DNA from: Clostridium_I sp963725425
Lineage (GTDB): Bacteria > Bacillota > Clostridia > Clostridiales > Clostridiaceae
Direction of reading: 5' to 3'
Assembly: GCA_963725425.1 (NCBI GenBank)
Contig: CAVRYJ010000031.1
Coordinates: 372,001 to 436,000 of the forward strand
Length of the DNA: 64,000 bases
Part shown: positions 1-8,556 of the stretch, piece after piece
How the letters are laid out: each line of letters begins with the position of its first letter
Numbering within the stretch: position 1 is the stretch's first letter
The notes under the pieces: generated by a model
Told to the model about the DNA's origin: nothing
Database searches by the model: none
The model's input: only the letters and a program-made list of their open reading frames with translations
Program-made: the position numbers and the translations under genes

Positions 1-471
1 TACAATGTTTCGGTCAAACACATCTATTATTGAGGTCAAATAAGCCACCTGACGTGTGCCTGCAATATAAATATATTTTGTATCCATCTCCCATAATCCA
101 TTGGAATGATTAATTAAATGGTTTTTACAAATACGTTTATATTTGCTAACACGCTCCATTTTATCTCTTAACATTCCCATTGAATTCATTAATCTATAAA
201 CCTTTTTCTTATTTATCTTTAAACAATATTTTCGCTTAAGTACAGATGATACTTTCTTGTATCCATAATGTCTACCAAACTCTTCAGATTTTATTTTACT
301 TATATATTTCTGTATTTCTAAGTCATTTATTTTTACATTATTAAGATTATAACTAAATCCTGGTATAATACCATTTTCCCTTCTAACCGGCTTATCGCCT
401 TCTGCTATAACCTTTTGTCTTCGATAATACGTTGACTTTTTTAGCCCTAGTATTCTAATAATAGCAATCAC
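1..471 (-). CDS. IS3-type transposase OrfB (integrase core), C-terminus outside window
   Basis: This is the transposase catalytic part (DDE rve integrase fold). The visible portion contains the N-terminal HTH_21-like region and the first catalytic segment (MDTKYIYIAGTRQ in the full copy). It carries out cut and strand transfer of the element together with OrfA. It has no proper start of its own: the nominal start is GTG at 471, but the frame runs open upstream into the A9 slippery run of OrfA, so it is most likely made as an OrfA-OrfB fusion by -1 frameshifting, as is usual in this family. The gene runs off the window edge, so its 3' end cannot be judged here; the second copy shows a complete 297-residue frame. 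Confidence 0.9.
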   Translation of the reverse strand, partial: MIAIIRILGLKKSTYYRRQKVIAEGDKPVRRENGIIPGFSYNLNNVKINDLEIQKYISKIKSEEFGRHYGYKKVSSVLKRKYCLKINKKKVYRLMNSMGMLRDKMERVSKYKRICKNHLINHSNGLWEMDTKYIYIAGTRQVAYLTSIIDVFDRNIV

Positions 472-515
472 TGGCGCTCCACAAGAAATACATTGTTCAG
501 CATATTCGTAGTAGT

Positions 516-818
516 CTATATCGTCTTCTTTTTTTTTAGTAGATCTCTTAATATTGCTATTTCTAAATCTTTTTCCTTATTTTCATCAATTAATTTCTTG
601 TACTCAGTTTTGTAATTTACAATGATGTTCTCTTCTTTTGGTTCCTTCGGCTTCAGTGTCTGTTGATATCTTCTATAATTACCTTTCCAATTTGCAACTT
701 GACCAGGATTAAGCTCATGCTTTGCTGCAACTAAAGCATTACTCCCGTATTCCAAAGCTTCTTCAACAATTGCAACTCTCTCTTCTTCTGTGAACTTTCT
801 TGTAAATCTAGTAGTCAT
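516..818 (-). CDS. IS3-type transposase OrfA (helix-turn-helix)
   Basis: This 100-residue protein starts MTTRFTRKFTEEERVAIVEE and has the HTH_Tnp_1 fold followed by a charged coiled stretch, as expected for IS3 OrfA, which binds the element ends. It ends in LLKKKKTI at an A9 run (CTA AAA AAA AAG AAG), a classical -1 slippery site leading into OrfB. The start ATG follows a good AGGGGGT ribosome site (TTTAGGGGGTAAATT). The protein sequence is identical to that of the second copy at 22905-23207. Confidence 0.92.
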   Translation of the reverse strand: MTTRFTRKFTEEERVAIVEEALEYGSNALVAAKHELNPGQVANWKGNYRRYQQTLKPKEPKEENIIVNYKTEYKKLIDENKEKDLEIAILRDLLKKKKTI

Positions 819-897
819 AATTTACCCCCTAAACACTACTTTTTTATTCTACCTTCATTCGAGTGTGTAGTCCAGCTTCTTGAGGGGGTCTATTAGC

Positions 898-929
898 TTG
901 TCACTTCCCACTTGTCACTTGTCACTTGC
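898..929. repeat. Heptamer tandem repeat (CACTTGT units)
   Basis: About four units of a seven-base repeat of the form CACTTGT, one degenerate (CACTTCC), lie between the IS3 end and the stop codon of the YgjP-like gene at 931. The same unit recurs at 23285-23336 beside the second IS copy. Confidence 0.8.
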
Positions 930-930
930 T

Positions 931-1635
931 CTATATTTGCATACTTTCTCCATTGGTTTTAAGCCATTCTTCCTGCACATGATAACTTGGTAAAATGCTA
1001 GCAACTAAACCCCAAAAGTTTTTAGAATGATCCTTGTGAACCATATGACACATCTCGTGAACCACTATATAATCAATCACTGTATCTTTTGCCATGGAAC
1101 ATCTCCAATTAAATAATATGTCATTATAGTAAGTACAACTCGCCCATCGTTTTTTTTGCTGCTTAACTCTTATATTTCTTGGTATTTCATCAAAATATTT
1201 TTGGTAATATCTAACCCTGTCTATTACTTTTTCTAGAGTTTTTTCCCTATACCAAAGTTCTAGTGCATCCCTGATTGAATCCTTATTTTCCTCTGAAACT
1301 GTTACATAAAGTATGCCAAATTCAAAGTTAACATTTTCTTGCCCTTGGCTTATTTTAAGTTGTAATTTAACCTTTTCACCTAAATATAAAAACATTTCTC
1401 CACTTTTATATTCATGTTTAGGTTTTATTTCCATATTTTTAAACATATATAACTTTTTTAGAAGCCATGGTGCCTTTTCCTTTACACAATTAATAATTAA
1501 AGAGTGGGGCACTCCAAAAGGTGCAGTAACAATTATAGTCTCAGGTGCTTCAATAGCTATTTTTATAGTTTTCCTACTTGAATATAATACATTAAATTCT
1601 ATGGTTTTATCTGCATAAACAAAATTTAATTTCAT
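931..1635 (-). CDS. YgjP-type (M48-like) metal-dependent hydrolase
   Basis: This is a 234-residue protein of the YgjP/DUF45 zinc metallohydrolase family. The C-terminal third holds the zinc site HEMCHMVHKDHSKNFW (HExxH plus a downstream histidine), preceded by the family motif KKRWASCT. The substrate is not known for this family. It is the last gene of the fluoride operon: it starts 4 bases after the stop of the upstream fluC gene, so its translation is probably coupled. Length and motifs are normal. A role in fluoride response is only suggested by position; read-through and chance operon membership are equally possible. Confidence 0.85.
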   Translation of the reverse strand: MKLNFVYADKTIEFNVLYSSRKTIKIAIEAPETIIVTAPFGVPHSLIINCVKEKAPWLLKKLYMFKNMEIKPKHEYKSGEMFLYLGEKVKLQLKISQGQENVNFEFGILYVTVSEENKDSIRDALELWYREKTLEKVIDRVRYYQKYFDEIPRNIRVKQQKKRWASCTYYNDILFNWRCSMAKDTVIDYIVVHEMCHMVHKDHSKNFWGLVASILPSYHVQEEWLKTNGESMQI

Positions 1636-1639
1636 AATC

Positions 1640-1996
1640 TTATATTAACCTACTAGCGTTGAATCCAAATCCATAGAAGACCACTCCAAGTAAAACAGAT
1701 AAAACCATATAGGTAAAAGCATTCAGCTTTTTTCTCTCCTTAAACAAGTTAAAACCCTCATACATAAATGTGGAAAAGGTTGTAAATCCTCCTAAAATTC
1801 CATCACCTAAAAATGAGTACAACGTATTATTAACAACTTTTGCAGAAATAATACCAAGTAGAACTGCACCTGTTATATTTATTATAAAAGTACCTACTGG
1901 GAAATCACCATTGCACCTTTTACTGGTGAATTTACCAATAGAATACCTAGTTATACTTCCAAATATACCGCCCATGCCAACTAATATATATTCCAT
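1640..1996 (-). CDS. crcB: FluC/CrcB fluoride channel subunit
   Basis: This is a 118-residue, four-helix membrane protein of the FluC/CrcB family, which exports fluoride as an antiparallel dimer. The N-terminus MEYILVGMGGIFGSITRY has the family GGxxG...R motif, and the later motifs GTFIINITGA (conserved Asn) and GGFTTFSTFMYEG (the TFSTF phenylalanine box that lines the pore) are intact. It follows a second fluC paralog by 12 bases and has a strong ribosome site (GAGGAG). Paired fluC genes in Firmicutes usually make a heterodimer with one subunit in each orientation. It is controlled by the fluoride riboswitch upstream of the operon. Confidence 0.95.
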   Translation of the reverse strand: MEYILVGMGGIFGSITRYSIGKFTSKRCNGDFPVGTFIINITGAVLLGIISAKVVNNTLYSFLGDGILGGFTTFSTFMYEGFNLFKERKKLNAFTYMVLSVLLGVVFYGFGFNASRLI

Positions 1997-2008
1997 ATTT
2001 CTGCTCCT

Positions 2009-2423
2009 CTACGCCTCTTCACTAATATCTTCTTCATCTTCTTTACCCTTACCCTTAATCATTTTAGCTATATTTTCACCTAAAACCATAGCAATAATTC
2101 CTATTCCTATGGATAAAACAACATATAATAAAGCGTAACCATAGTTATTGTTTTCCACTAATCCATAAATATCCTTGCAAAAGGTCGCAAAGGTAGTGTA
2201 TGTTCCAATAAAACCTGTAGTTATACCAAGCTTAAGTTCCTCACTAAAATTCTTTAGCTTTAACACCAATGCAAATACAAAAGCTAATGCAAAACTCCCT
2301 GATAGGTTAATTACCAAAGTATTTATTGGAAGCGGACCTATATATTTAAATTTAATATTTTTAATTGCAAATCTAAGTATTGTTCCAAAAATCCAAAAAT
2401 CCAACATATAAATATTTTTTCAT
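2009..2423 (-). CDS. crcB: FluC/CrcB fluoride channel subunit, frame broken near N-terminus
   Basis: This second FluC/CrcB paralog has the motifs GTILRFAIKNI, NTLVINLSGSFALAF and GFIGTYTTFATF, matching the pore asparagine and phenylalanine box. The longest continuous frame starts at 2407 (MLDFWIF), which lacks the usual first residues and has no ribosome site. A perfect site (GGGGGATGAGA) instead precedes an ATG at 2423 that reads MKKYLYVGF, the normal FluC start, but this frame ends in a stop after 16 codons. The two frames meet in the run GGATTTTTGGATTTTTGGA (about 2386-2404), so a one-base gain or two-base loss there broke the gene, or the sequence has an error. If real, the heterodimer would lack one subunit. 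Confidence 0.8.
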
Positions 2424-2460
2424 TCTCATCCCCCAGTTTAATCATTTAAAATAAAATAAA

Positions 2461-2488
2461 CTCCTATAGGTACCAAAACCCATAGGAG
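2461..2488 (-). terminator. Riboswitch-controlled intrinsic terminator of the fluoride operon
   Basis: On the minus strand CTCCTATGGG and CCTATAGGAG form a strong stem followed by TTTATTTTATTTT. Its 5' arm overlaps the last conserved bases of the fluoride aptamer (GATGACTCCTA), so folding of the aptamer and of the terminator exclude each other. Fluoride binding should therefore permit transcription of the fluC genes. Confidence 0.85.
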
Positions 2489-2581
2489 TCATCAGCTAAG
2501 TCATCTTAAAAAAACACTAGCAAAACTAGTTATTTTTTGAAAATCCATAATAAGCATTTAAAGGTGAACTCCATCACCTAG
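2481..2581 (-). promoter_or_regulatory. Fluoride riboswitch (crcB motif)
   Basis: Read on the minus strand the leader starts with TAGGTGATGGAGTTCACC and ends with GCTGATGACTCCTA, the two conserved halves of the crcB/fluoride aptamer, separated by a variable AT-rich stem region. It lies directly upstream of the two fluC genes and runs into an overlapping terminator, as in known fluoride-activated ON switches. Confidence 0.93.
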
Positions 2582-2585
2582 TGTT

Positions 2586-2614
2586 ATTATACCATGTAAT
2601 TTTTCTTGGTTCAA
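2586..2614 (-). promoter_or_regulatory. Sigma-A type promoter of the fluoride operon
   Basis: TTGAAC and TATAAT are spaced by exactly 17 bases on the minus strand, a few bases upstream of the fluoride aptamer. Position and spacing fit a housekeeping promoter. Confidence 0.75.
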
Positions 2615-2684
2615 CTTACAATTATATTTTAAATTTATCTATAACTCTATTCCGTTCATCTACCACAGGACTTAATATTCATGC

Positions 2685-3335
2685 TTATGTCAGAATAATA
2701 TACTTTAATACAAACCAATAATGGCAAAGACTCCCTAGCATTACGAAAATATGAAAAATTTCATGAAAACCAAAATACTTATTTTTAACTTTAGGAATTT
2801 TTAGCGCATATATTATTCCTCCTACGGTGTAAAGAACTCCACCCATTACAAGCCACATTATTCCTGTAAACGGCATAACCTTTGACAAGGGGTAAAAAGC
2901 AACTACTACAAGCCATCCCATAGCCACATATACAATTGTTGTAATACATCTTGGCACACTGAACCATAAATTATTAATCAATATTCCAAGAATAGCTACT
3001 GTCCATATTATTGCCAATATGCTATAACCTACTCTCCCTTTTAATGATATAAGACACAAAGGCGAGTAACTTCCTGCAATCAAGACAAATATCATAGAAT
3101 GGTCTATTCTTCTTAATACCTTAATAACTTTTTCAGAAGCATAAGTCAGATGATATATGGAGCTTGCACTATAAAGTAATATCAAACTTATTCCAAAAGT
3201 CATTGAAGCAATTACATATATTCCATTATTTAACTTTAATGAGATGTTAACAAGAACTACTAACCCGACTATAGATACAAGCATTCCAAATAGATGTGTT
3301 AGTCCACTAACTGGATCTCTAAATTTACTAAACAT
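2685..3335 (-). CDS. trhA: Hemolysin III family (TrhA/YqfA, PAQR-like) membrane protein
   Basis: This is a 216-residue integral membrane protein with seven predicted helices. It has the family signatures of the PAQR/hemolysin III group: DPVSGLTHLFG near the N-terminus, SSIYHLTY, RRIDHSMIF with AGSYSP, and a final GFHEIFHIFVMLGSLCHYW. The conserved Ser, Asp and His residues that form the metal site are all present. The family affects membrane lipid homeostasis; the haemolysin name is historical. A good ribosome site (GGGGAGAGG) precedes the ATG. It stands alone, divergent from the DUF1836 gene. Confidence 0.9.
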   Translation of the reverse strand: MFSKFRDPVSGLTHLFGMLVSIVGLVVLVNISLKLNNGIYVIASMTFGISLILLYSASSIYHLTYASEKVIKVLRRIDHSMIFVLIAGSYSPLCLISLKGRVGYSILAIIWTVAILGILINNLWFSVPRCITTIVYVAMGWLVVVAFYPLSKVMPFTGIMWLVMGGVLYTVGGIIYALKIPKVKNKYFGFHEIFHIFVMLGSLCHYWFVLKYIILT

Positions 3336-3590
3336 AATATCCTCTCCCCTATTGTATATATATATATATGCATATTATAATATGTAGTTATCAAAACTAT
3401 TTATTGTTATGTATACATATTATATTACTTATGTTAATATTTCAATAGTAATTTCGTTAATTTTAATATATATTTTCAGTTCGTGTTTTATGTATATTGT
3501 TGTGCATATTTTAAATTGTTAAATACTTTGGTATTATGTATATATACATAATAAATAATACTAATATTTATGTATAGAAAGGATGATTTT

Positions 3591-4193
3591 ATGAACGATA
3601 AAAGTATAGATTTTGCTTCTTTAATATCAGAAGTTACTGACTTTACAGATATAACTCTTCAAGATATTCCAAACCTAGATTTATATATGGACCAGGTAAC
3701 AACTTTATTTGAAGATAAATTAAGCTCAACTAAACGAAACCTTGAAGATAAAATAATGACAAAAACAATGATAAACAATTATGCTAAGGCAAAGATATTT
3801 TCACCTGTTAAAAGCAAAAAATACAATAAAAATCAAATAATATTGTTATGCCTCATTTATAATTTAAAACAGAGTCTTTCCCTCTCAGATATAAGCAAGG
3901 TATTTAAACCAATTGTTGAAGACATAACCTCTCAAGATAAAGACATGCTTTCTCTTGAAGAGTTGTACGATGTTTTTTTGGCTATGAAGAAAACACACCT
4001 AGAAAATTTTGGCGATAAGCTTGATACCCTAATGGATGATATAAAAGATAAAACCAGTAATGTGCCCAAAGGTGAAAACGAGAAAAATCGCCTTATTTTA
4101 CTTGTATTTATGCTCATTGAAAATGCAAATACAAACATTAGAATGTCTGAAAAGATAATAGATGAATTTTTTAACCCAGAAGACAGAAAATAA
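3591..4193 (+). CDS. DUF1836 family protein
   Basis: This protein of about 200 residues belongs to the DUF1836 family, whose N-terminal half looks like a MerR-type or winged helix DNA-binding region (MTKTMINNYAKAKIFSPVKSKKYN). I chose ATG 3591 rather than the ATG at 3570, because AGAAAGGATG lies 5-6 bases upstream of 3591 and nothing precedes 3570. No function is established for the family; a transcription regulator is a reasonable guess. It is monocistronic and lies just upstream of the chemoreceptor gene in the same direction (97-base gap). Confidence 0.8.
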   Translation: MNDKSIDFASLISEVTDFTDITLQDIPNLDLYMDQVTTLFEDKLSSTKRNLEDKIMTKTMINNYAKAKIFSPVKSKKYNKNQIILLCLIYNLKQSLSLSDISKVFKPIVEDITSQDKDMLSLEELYDVFLAMKKTHLENFGDKLDTLMDDIKDKTSNVPKGENEKNRLILLVFMLIENANTNIRMSEKIIDEFFNPEDRK

Positions 4194-4290
4194 TTGTCAC
4201 ACAAAACTTTAATTTACTTGTAAAATCACTGTTTTTATAATAAAATCATAATATCATCAATAATTTATTAGCATAAATGGGGGAAAAATC

Positions 4291-5622
4291 ATGAATTTGA
4301 AAGAAAAAGTAATAAATAAAACAGTAAATTCAATAACATTTAAATTAGTGGTAGCTGTTGTAATCGTTCAAATTTTTAGTTCTTACATTGGACAATTGGT
4401 TAATAAGGGTATATATGCTGGAAGAAATACACTTAAAAATACAGGAATGTCCACTAATTTTTTAAATGGAACAGTTGGCGTTATCGTATCATCAGCAATT
4501 AGCATAGTAATCACAGTTTTTATTATAGTATTTGTTTATGACAGGTTAGTTTTAAGAAGGCTTAGAAAAGTAATGGCCTATACTGAAAAACTTAGCAATG
4601 GTGATTTAACTAATGAAATGGATTTTAAAGGAAATGATGAAATTAGTAATCTAGGGAACTCACTAAACTTAGCCGTTTCAAATATAAAATCTATGATATC
4701 TAATATAGTAGATTGTTCAGAAACCATTAATGATTCTAGTGATACTCTACTTGCTTCATCAAAAACCTCTGCTGATAAGGTTAACGATATAAACTCATCT
4801 TCAATTAAATTATCTGATGTTGCCGTAGATTTAAATAGTGGTTCGAAAAAAGCTAATTCTTCAACCGAAGAAATTGTTGAGATAACAACTTCTCTTCTAA
4901 ATAAGGCAAAAACGGCAATTGATTCTTCTAGTGATATGAAAGCTAGAGCAGTTGACATGAAAGCTAAAATTAATCAATCACTTGAAAATACCAATAATAC
5001 ATATAATGAAAAACAAGACAATATATTAAGAGCAATAGAAGCTGGTAAAATAGTAGACGATATTCAATTGATGGCAGATACAATAAGTAGTATTGCATCT
5101 CAAACAAATTTACTTGCACTTAATGCTGCAATTGAAGCTGCTAGAGCAGGTGAGCAAGGTAAAGGCTTTGCTGTTGTTGCCGAGGAAGTAAGAAAACTTG
5201 CAGAACAATCCTCCGATGCTATTTCAAATATAGAGAATTTAGTAACGGAAGTTAAAATGGTATTTGATAATCTTTCAAAAAGCTCTCAAGAGGTTTTAAG
5301 TTTTATTGATAAAGATGTTCAATCTGATTATAAACTATTAATTCACTCTGCGGATCAATATGAAGATGATGCGAAATTCATGAATAATATATCTACAGAA
5401 GTAAGTAACTCGGCTAAATTAGTAGACAAATCCCTTGAAAATATTAGTAAAGTAATTGAAAGTCTTGCGGAAATGTCTGGAATAATAACAACTTCTACAG
5501 ATGGGATTTCTGATAGTCTTACTGAAATTTCTGCAACTTTCCAGGATACTAATATATCTATGGAAAACCAATCAACCATGTCAAACACTTTAATAAAGTC
5601 AGTAGATAAATTTAGAATTTAA
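4291..5622 (+). CDS. Methyl-accepting chemotaxis protein with minimal outside loop
   Basis: This 443-residue chemoreceptor has two membrane helices (about residues 17-37 and 62-86), a HAMP domain (about 85-140) and a cytoplasmic signalling domain whose tip carries the conserved IASQTNLLALNAAIEAARAGEQGKGFAVVAEEVRKLAEQ segment in shortened form (positions about 268-306). It signals to CheA/CheW. The stretch between the two helices is only about 25 residues, too short for a normal Cache or 4HB sensor domain, so it probably senses something in the membrane or cytoplasm, or acts through partners. A ribosome site GGGGGAAAAATC precedes the ATG. A strong terminator follows. Confidence 0.93.
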   Translation: MNLKEKVINKTVNSITFKLVVAVVIVQIFSSYIGQLVNKGIYAGRNTLKNTGMSTNFLNGTVGVIVSSAISIVITVFIIVFVYDRLVLRRLRKVMAYTEKLSNGDLTNEMDFKGNDEISNLGNSLNLAVSNIKSMISNIVDCSETINDSSDTLLASSKTSADKVNDINSSSIKLSDVAVDLNSGSKKANSSTEEIVEITTSLLNKAKTAIDSSSDMKARAVDMKAKINQSLENTNNTYNEKQDNILRAIEAGKIVDDIQLMADTISSIASQTNLLALNAAIEAARAGEQGKGFAVVAEEVRKLAEQSSDAISNIENLVTEVKMVFDNLSKSSQEVLSFIDKDVQSDYKLLIHSADQYEDDAKFMNNISTEVSNSAKLVDKSLENISKVIESLAEMSGIITTSTDGISDSLTEISATFQDTNISMENQSTMSNTLIKSVDKFRI

Positions 5623-5629
5623 AGCACAG

Positions 5630-5668
5630 GCTATCTAAAAGTGATTAAAATCATTTTTAGATAGCCTT
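5630..5668 (+). terminator. Intrinsic terminator after the chemoreceptor gene
   Basis: A long stem (AGGCTATCTAAAA ... TTTTAGATAGCCT) with a short loop is followed by TTTTTTA. It separates the chemoreceptor from the convergent purD gene. Confidence 0.9.
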
Positions 5669-5670
5669 TT

Positions 5671-6921
5671 TTATCTGTATAATGTTCCTATATCTTTTCT
5701 GTAATACATATCTTCAAAATGTATGTTGTCTATATCCTCATAAGTAGCCTTAGTTGCCTTTTCTAGAGTCTCTGCAGTATTAACTAGAGCAATAACTCTA
5801 CCGCCTGTTGTCTTTAGTATTCCTGCCACGTCAACTGCTCCAGCTACAAATAGTTTGCTTTTAGCATTTTTAATTTCAATGATTTTTCCAGTTTCATATT
5901 TTGCCGGATAACCTCCTGAGGCTAAAACCACGCAGCAGGCGCTCCCCTTTTTCCATTGAATTTTAATATCTTTTAACTTTCCGTCAATGGAACTTAACAT
6001 AATTTTCGTAAAGTCACTAATCATGAGTGGAAGTACTGCTTGAGTTTCTGGATCACCTAGCCTTACGTTGTATTCCAAAAGATATGTTCCTTTTTTAGTT
6101 ATCATTATCCCAAAGAATATAATACCGCAATAGTCCATTTTTTCTGCTTTAATTCCTTGAAGTGTTGGCATTAATATTTTTTCATGGAATTCTTTTAGAA
6201 CCTCTGGCGTACAGTATGGATTAGGAACTATTGCTCCCATTCCCCCTGTATTTGGCCCTAGATCTTTATCAAAAACCTGCTTATGATCCTTAGCTGATAT
6301 AAATGGAATTATAACGTTTCCGTCCGTGACAGAAAGAATCGACGCCTCTACCCCGTCCAAAAATTCCTCAAAAACTACAGTTTTACCAGCGCCTTTAAAT
6401 ACATCATCTACCATAAATTCATTTAATGCTTTTATAGCTTCTTCTGATGACGCACATATTACAACACCTTTACCAGCGGCTAGACCATCTGCTTTTACAA
6501 CCAATGGATATTCAGCGTTTTTAGCATAACTCTTTGCAAGATTAATATCTTGAAAAACTTCATAAGATGCAGTTTTAATCCCATACTTTTTCATAAAATC
6601 TTTAGAAAATGATTTACTGCCTTCAAGTTGTGATGCATGTTTTGAAGGTCCGAATATCTTTAGACCGTTTGCTTTAAATATATCTACTATTCCCTGAACA
6701 AGCTTAACTTCTGGTCCAACTACCGTTAGATCTATTTTCTCCTGTTTTGCAAAGAGTAACAATTCTTCAATAGTGTCTAAAGGCACGTTTTCACATTTGT
6801 CTTCCATTGACGTTCCTCCATTACCAGGAGCACAATAGATTTTGTCAACCATTTCACTTAATGATATTTTCCACGCCATGGCATGTTCCCTGCCACCATT
6901 TCCAATAACTAATACCTTCAA
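5671..6921 (-). CDS. purD: Phosphoribosylamine-glycine ligase
   Basis: This is GAR synthetase (416 residues, normal length), which joins glycine to phosphoribosylamine with ATP in step two of purine synthesis. It has the N-terminal MKVLVIGNGGREHAMAW, the ATP-grasp core (VVKADGLAAGKGV, GPNTGGMGAI) and the metal site LEYNVRLGDPETQ. It is the last gene of the purE operon and follows purH after about 125 bases that contain a perfect 18-base inverted repeat, which could lower purD expression. Confidence 0.97.
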   Translation of the reverse strand: MKVLVIGNGGREHAMAWKISLSEMVDKIYCAPGNGGTSMEDKCENVPLDTIEELLLFAKQEKIDLTVVGPEVKLVQGIVDIFKANGLKIFGPSKHASQLEGSKSFSKDFMKKYGIKTASYEVFQDINLAKSYAKNAEYPLVVKADGLAAGKGVVICASSEEAIKALNEFMVDDVFKGAGKTVVFEEFLDGVEASILSVTDGNVIIPFISAKDHKQVFDKDLGPNTGGMGAIVPNPYCTPEVLKEFHEKILMPTLQGIKAEKMDYCGIIFFGIMITKKGTYLLEYNVRLGDPETQAVLPLMISDFTKIMLSSIDGKLKDIKIQWKKGSACCVVLASGGYPAKYETGKIIEIKNAKSKLFVAGAVDVAGILKTTGGRVIALVNTAETLEKATKATYEDIDNIHFEDMYYRKDIGTLYR

Positions 6922-6946
6922 TTCCTCACATCCTTTTATCGATATA

Positions 6947-6990
6947 TGATGTAAAATAGACTAGTCAGTACGCTAGTCTATTTTACATCA
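6947..6990. repeat. Perfect 18-base inverted repeat, CAGTAT-family palindrome
   Basis: Arms 6947-6964 and 6973-6990 are exact inverted copies (TGATGTAAAATAGACTAG) around an 8-base loop TCAGTACG. It lies between purH and purD. The core matches a palindrome family seen four more times in the window. There is no T-run after the stem on the minus strand, so it is more likely an mRNA processing or stability element than a terminator. Confidence 0.75.
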
Positions 6991-7047
6991 TACTGCCTAA
7001 TTATTATATGTTGCTTGTATATATATTTAAAAATAGCCCCTAATTAT

Positions 7048-8550
7048 CTAATGCTTAAAGTGTCTTATTCCTGTAAATACCATTGCTATACCTTTTTCAT
7101 TGCAAGCATCTATGGATTCTTTATCTCTTATTGAGCCCCCCGGCTGAATAATAGCTTGAATATTATATTTTGCTGCTTCTCCTACTATATCACCAAATGG
7201 GAAAAACGCATCTGATGCAAGTACCACACCGTCTTTTGCTCTGTCAAGCGCATCTATTGTTGGCCAGATTCTGTTTACTTGACCGCCACCAATTCCTTTT
7301 GCCATTCCATCTTTAACTACTACTATAGCATTTGATTTTACATACTTTACAACTTTCATTCCAAAAATCAAATCTTTCATCTGTGCTTCTGTTGGTTTTT
7401 TTTCAGTTACATATTTTATTTTCTCTATAAGTTTATCGTCTGACCCCTGAACTAATATTCCACCGTCAACCTTTGCATATTCCCTTGTATCTTCAGGTTT
7501 TATTGATGCTTTTATAACTCTTAGATTTTTCTTTTTCTTCAAAAACCCTAATGCCTTACTGTCAAAGTCTGGTGCAATTACTATTTCTAAAAATATCTTT
7601 CCAAGTTCCTCAGCAGTTTTTAAATCTAGCGTTCTGTTAACTGCAACTATTCCACCAAAAATAGAAACCTCATCGCAAGAAAAAGTACGAAGATATGCGT
7701 CATATATATTGTCTGCTATTGCAGCACCACAGGGTGTATTATGTTTAACTGAACAGCACATTGGCTCTTCAAATTCACATACTACCTTCCAAGCAATGTC
7801 CATATCCCTTATGTTATTAAATGAAAGTTGTTTACCATTAAGTTGCTGAAAATCCTTCATAGCACCTTTAGTTGAAGTAGATACATAATAGGCTGCACTT
7901 TGATGTGGATTCTCACCATACCTTAAATCCATAACTTTTTTATATGACATGTTTAAATATTCGGGATAAACTTCTTTACCGAGTAAAAATTTGCTAACTG
8001 CTGCATCGTAAGCCGACATTAGATTAAATACTTTTCCTGCAAGTACTCTTTTCTTATCAAAATCCACATCGCCCTTTTCAGCAATCTCTTCCATAACCTG
8101 ATTATAATCATTTACGTCAGTTAATACAGTTACGTCCTTAAAGTTTTTAGCAGCGGCCCTTATCATTGTAGGTCCACCTATATCTATAAATTCTATTTTT
8201 TCCTCAAAAGTTAAATCCTCTTGAACTTTATCAAAGAAAGGATAAAGATTGACCACTACCATATCAATAGGCCTTATACCATATTTTTTAATTGTGTTCA
8301 TATGCTCCTTATTATCTCTTATAGCTAATATTCCACCATGAATTTTAGGATGTAGAGTCTTAACTCTTCCGTCAAGCATCTCAGGAAAATCCGTAATTTC
8401 TGAAACTTCAGTAACAGCAATGCCATTGTCCTTTAAATATTTGAAAGTTCCTCCAGTAGATATGATTTCTATGTCCTTTTCTCTCAGAAATGTAGCAAGC
8501 TTTAAAATATTATCTTTATTAAAAACACTTATCAATGCTCTTTTTATCAT
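7048..8550 (-). CDS. purH: Bifunctional AICAR transformylase/IMP cyclohydrolase
   Basis: This 500-residue enzyme catalyses the last two steps of IMP synthesis. Residues 1 to about 130 form the MGS-like cyclohydrolase (ISTGGTFKYL, KTLHPKIHGG), and the rest the formyl-THF-dependent transformylase with MDLRYGENPHQ and the catalytic KHNTPCG segment. It is slightly shorter than the usual 510-530 residues but has no missing motif. The ribosome site AAGGAGG that precedes its ATG is supplied by a 49-base intergenic repeat. It lies in the purE operon between purN and purD. Confidence 0.97.
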   Translation of the reverse strand: MIKRALISVFNKDNILKLATFLREKDIEIISTGGTFKYLKDNGIAVTEVSEITDFPEMLDGRVKTLHPKIHGGILAIRDNKEHMNTIKKYGIRPIDMVVVNLYPFFDKVQEDLTFEEKIEFIDIGGPTMIRAAAKNFKDVTVLTDVNDYNQVMEEIAEKGDVDFDKKRVLAGKVFNLMSAYDAAVSKFLLGKEVYPEYLNMSYKKVMDLRYGENPHQSAAYYVSTSTKGAMKDFQQLNGKQLSFNNIRDMDIAWKVVCEFEEPMCCSVKHNTPCGAAIADNIYDAYLRTFSCDEVSIFGGIVAVNRTLDLKTAEELGKIFLEIVIAPDFDSKALGFLKKKKNLRVIKASIKPEDTREYAKVDGGILVQGSDDKLIEKIKYVTEKKPTEAQMKDLIFGMKVVKYVKSNAIVVVKDGMAKGIGGGQVNRIWPTIDALDRAKDGVVLASDAFFPFGDIVGEAAKYNIQAIIQPGGSIRDKESIDACNEKGIAMVFTGIRHFKH

Positions 8551-8556
8551 TGTATT

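Larger units (their letters stand above)
1..891 (-). mobile_element. IS3-family insertion sequence, copy 1, cut by window start
   Basis: This is the 5' part of an IS3-type element read on the minus strand. Bases 1-891 match, as far as I can see by eye without any difference, bases 22390-23280 of the complete copy further on (constant offset 22389). The right terminus is the G-rich end with GAGGGGGTCTA. The rest of the element lies before the window. The right flank is a heptamer tandem repeat (CACTTGT units), the same context as the second copy. Confidence 0.9.
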
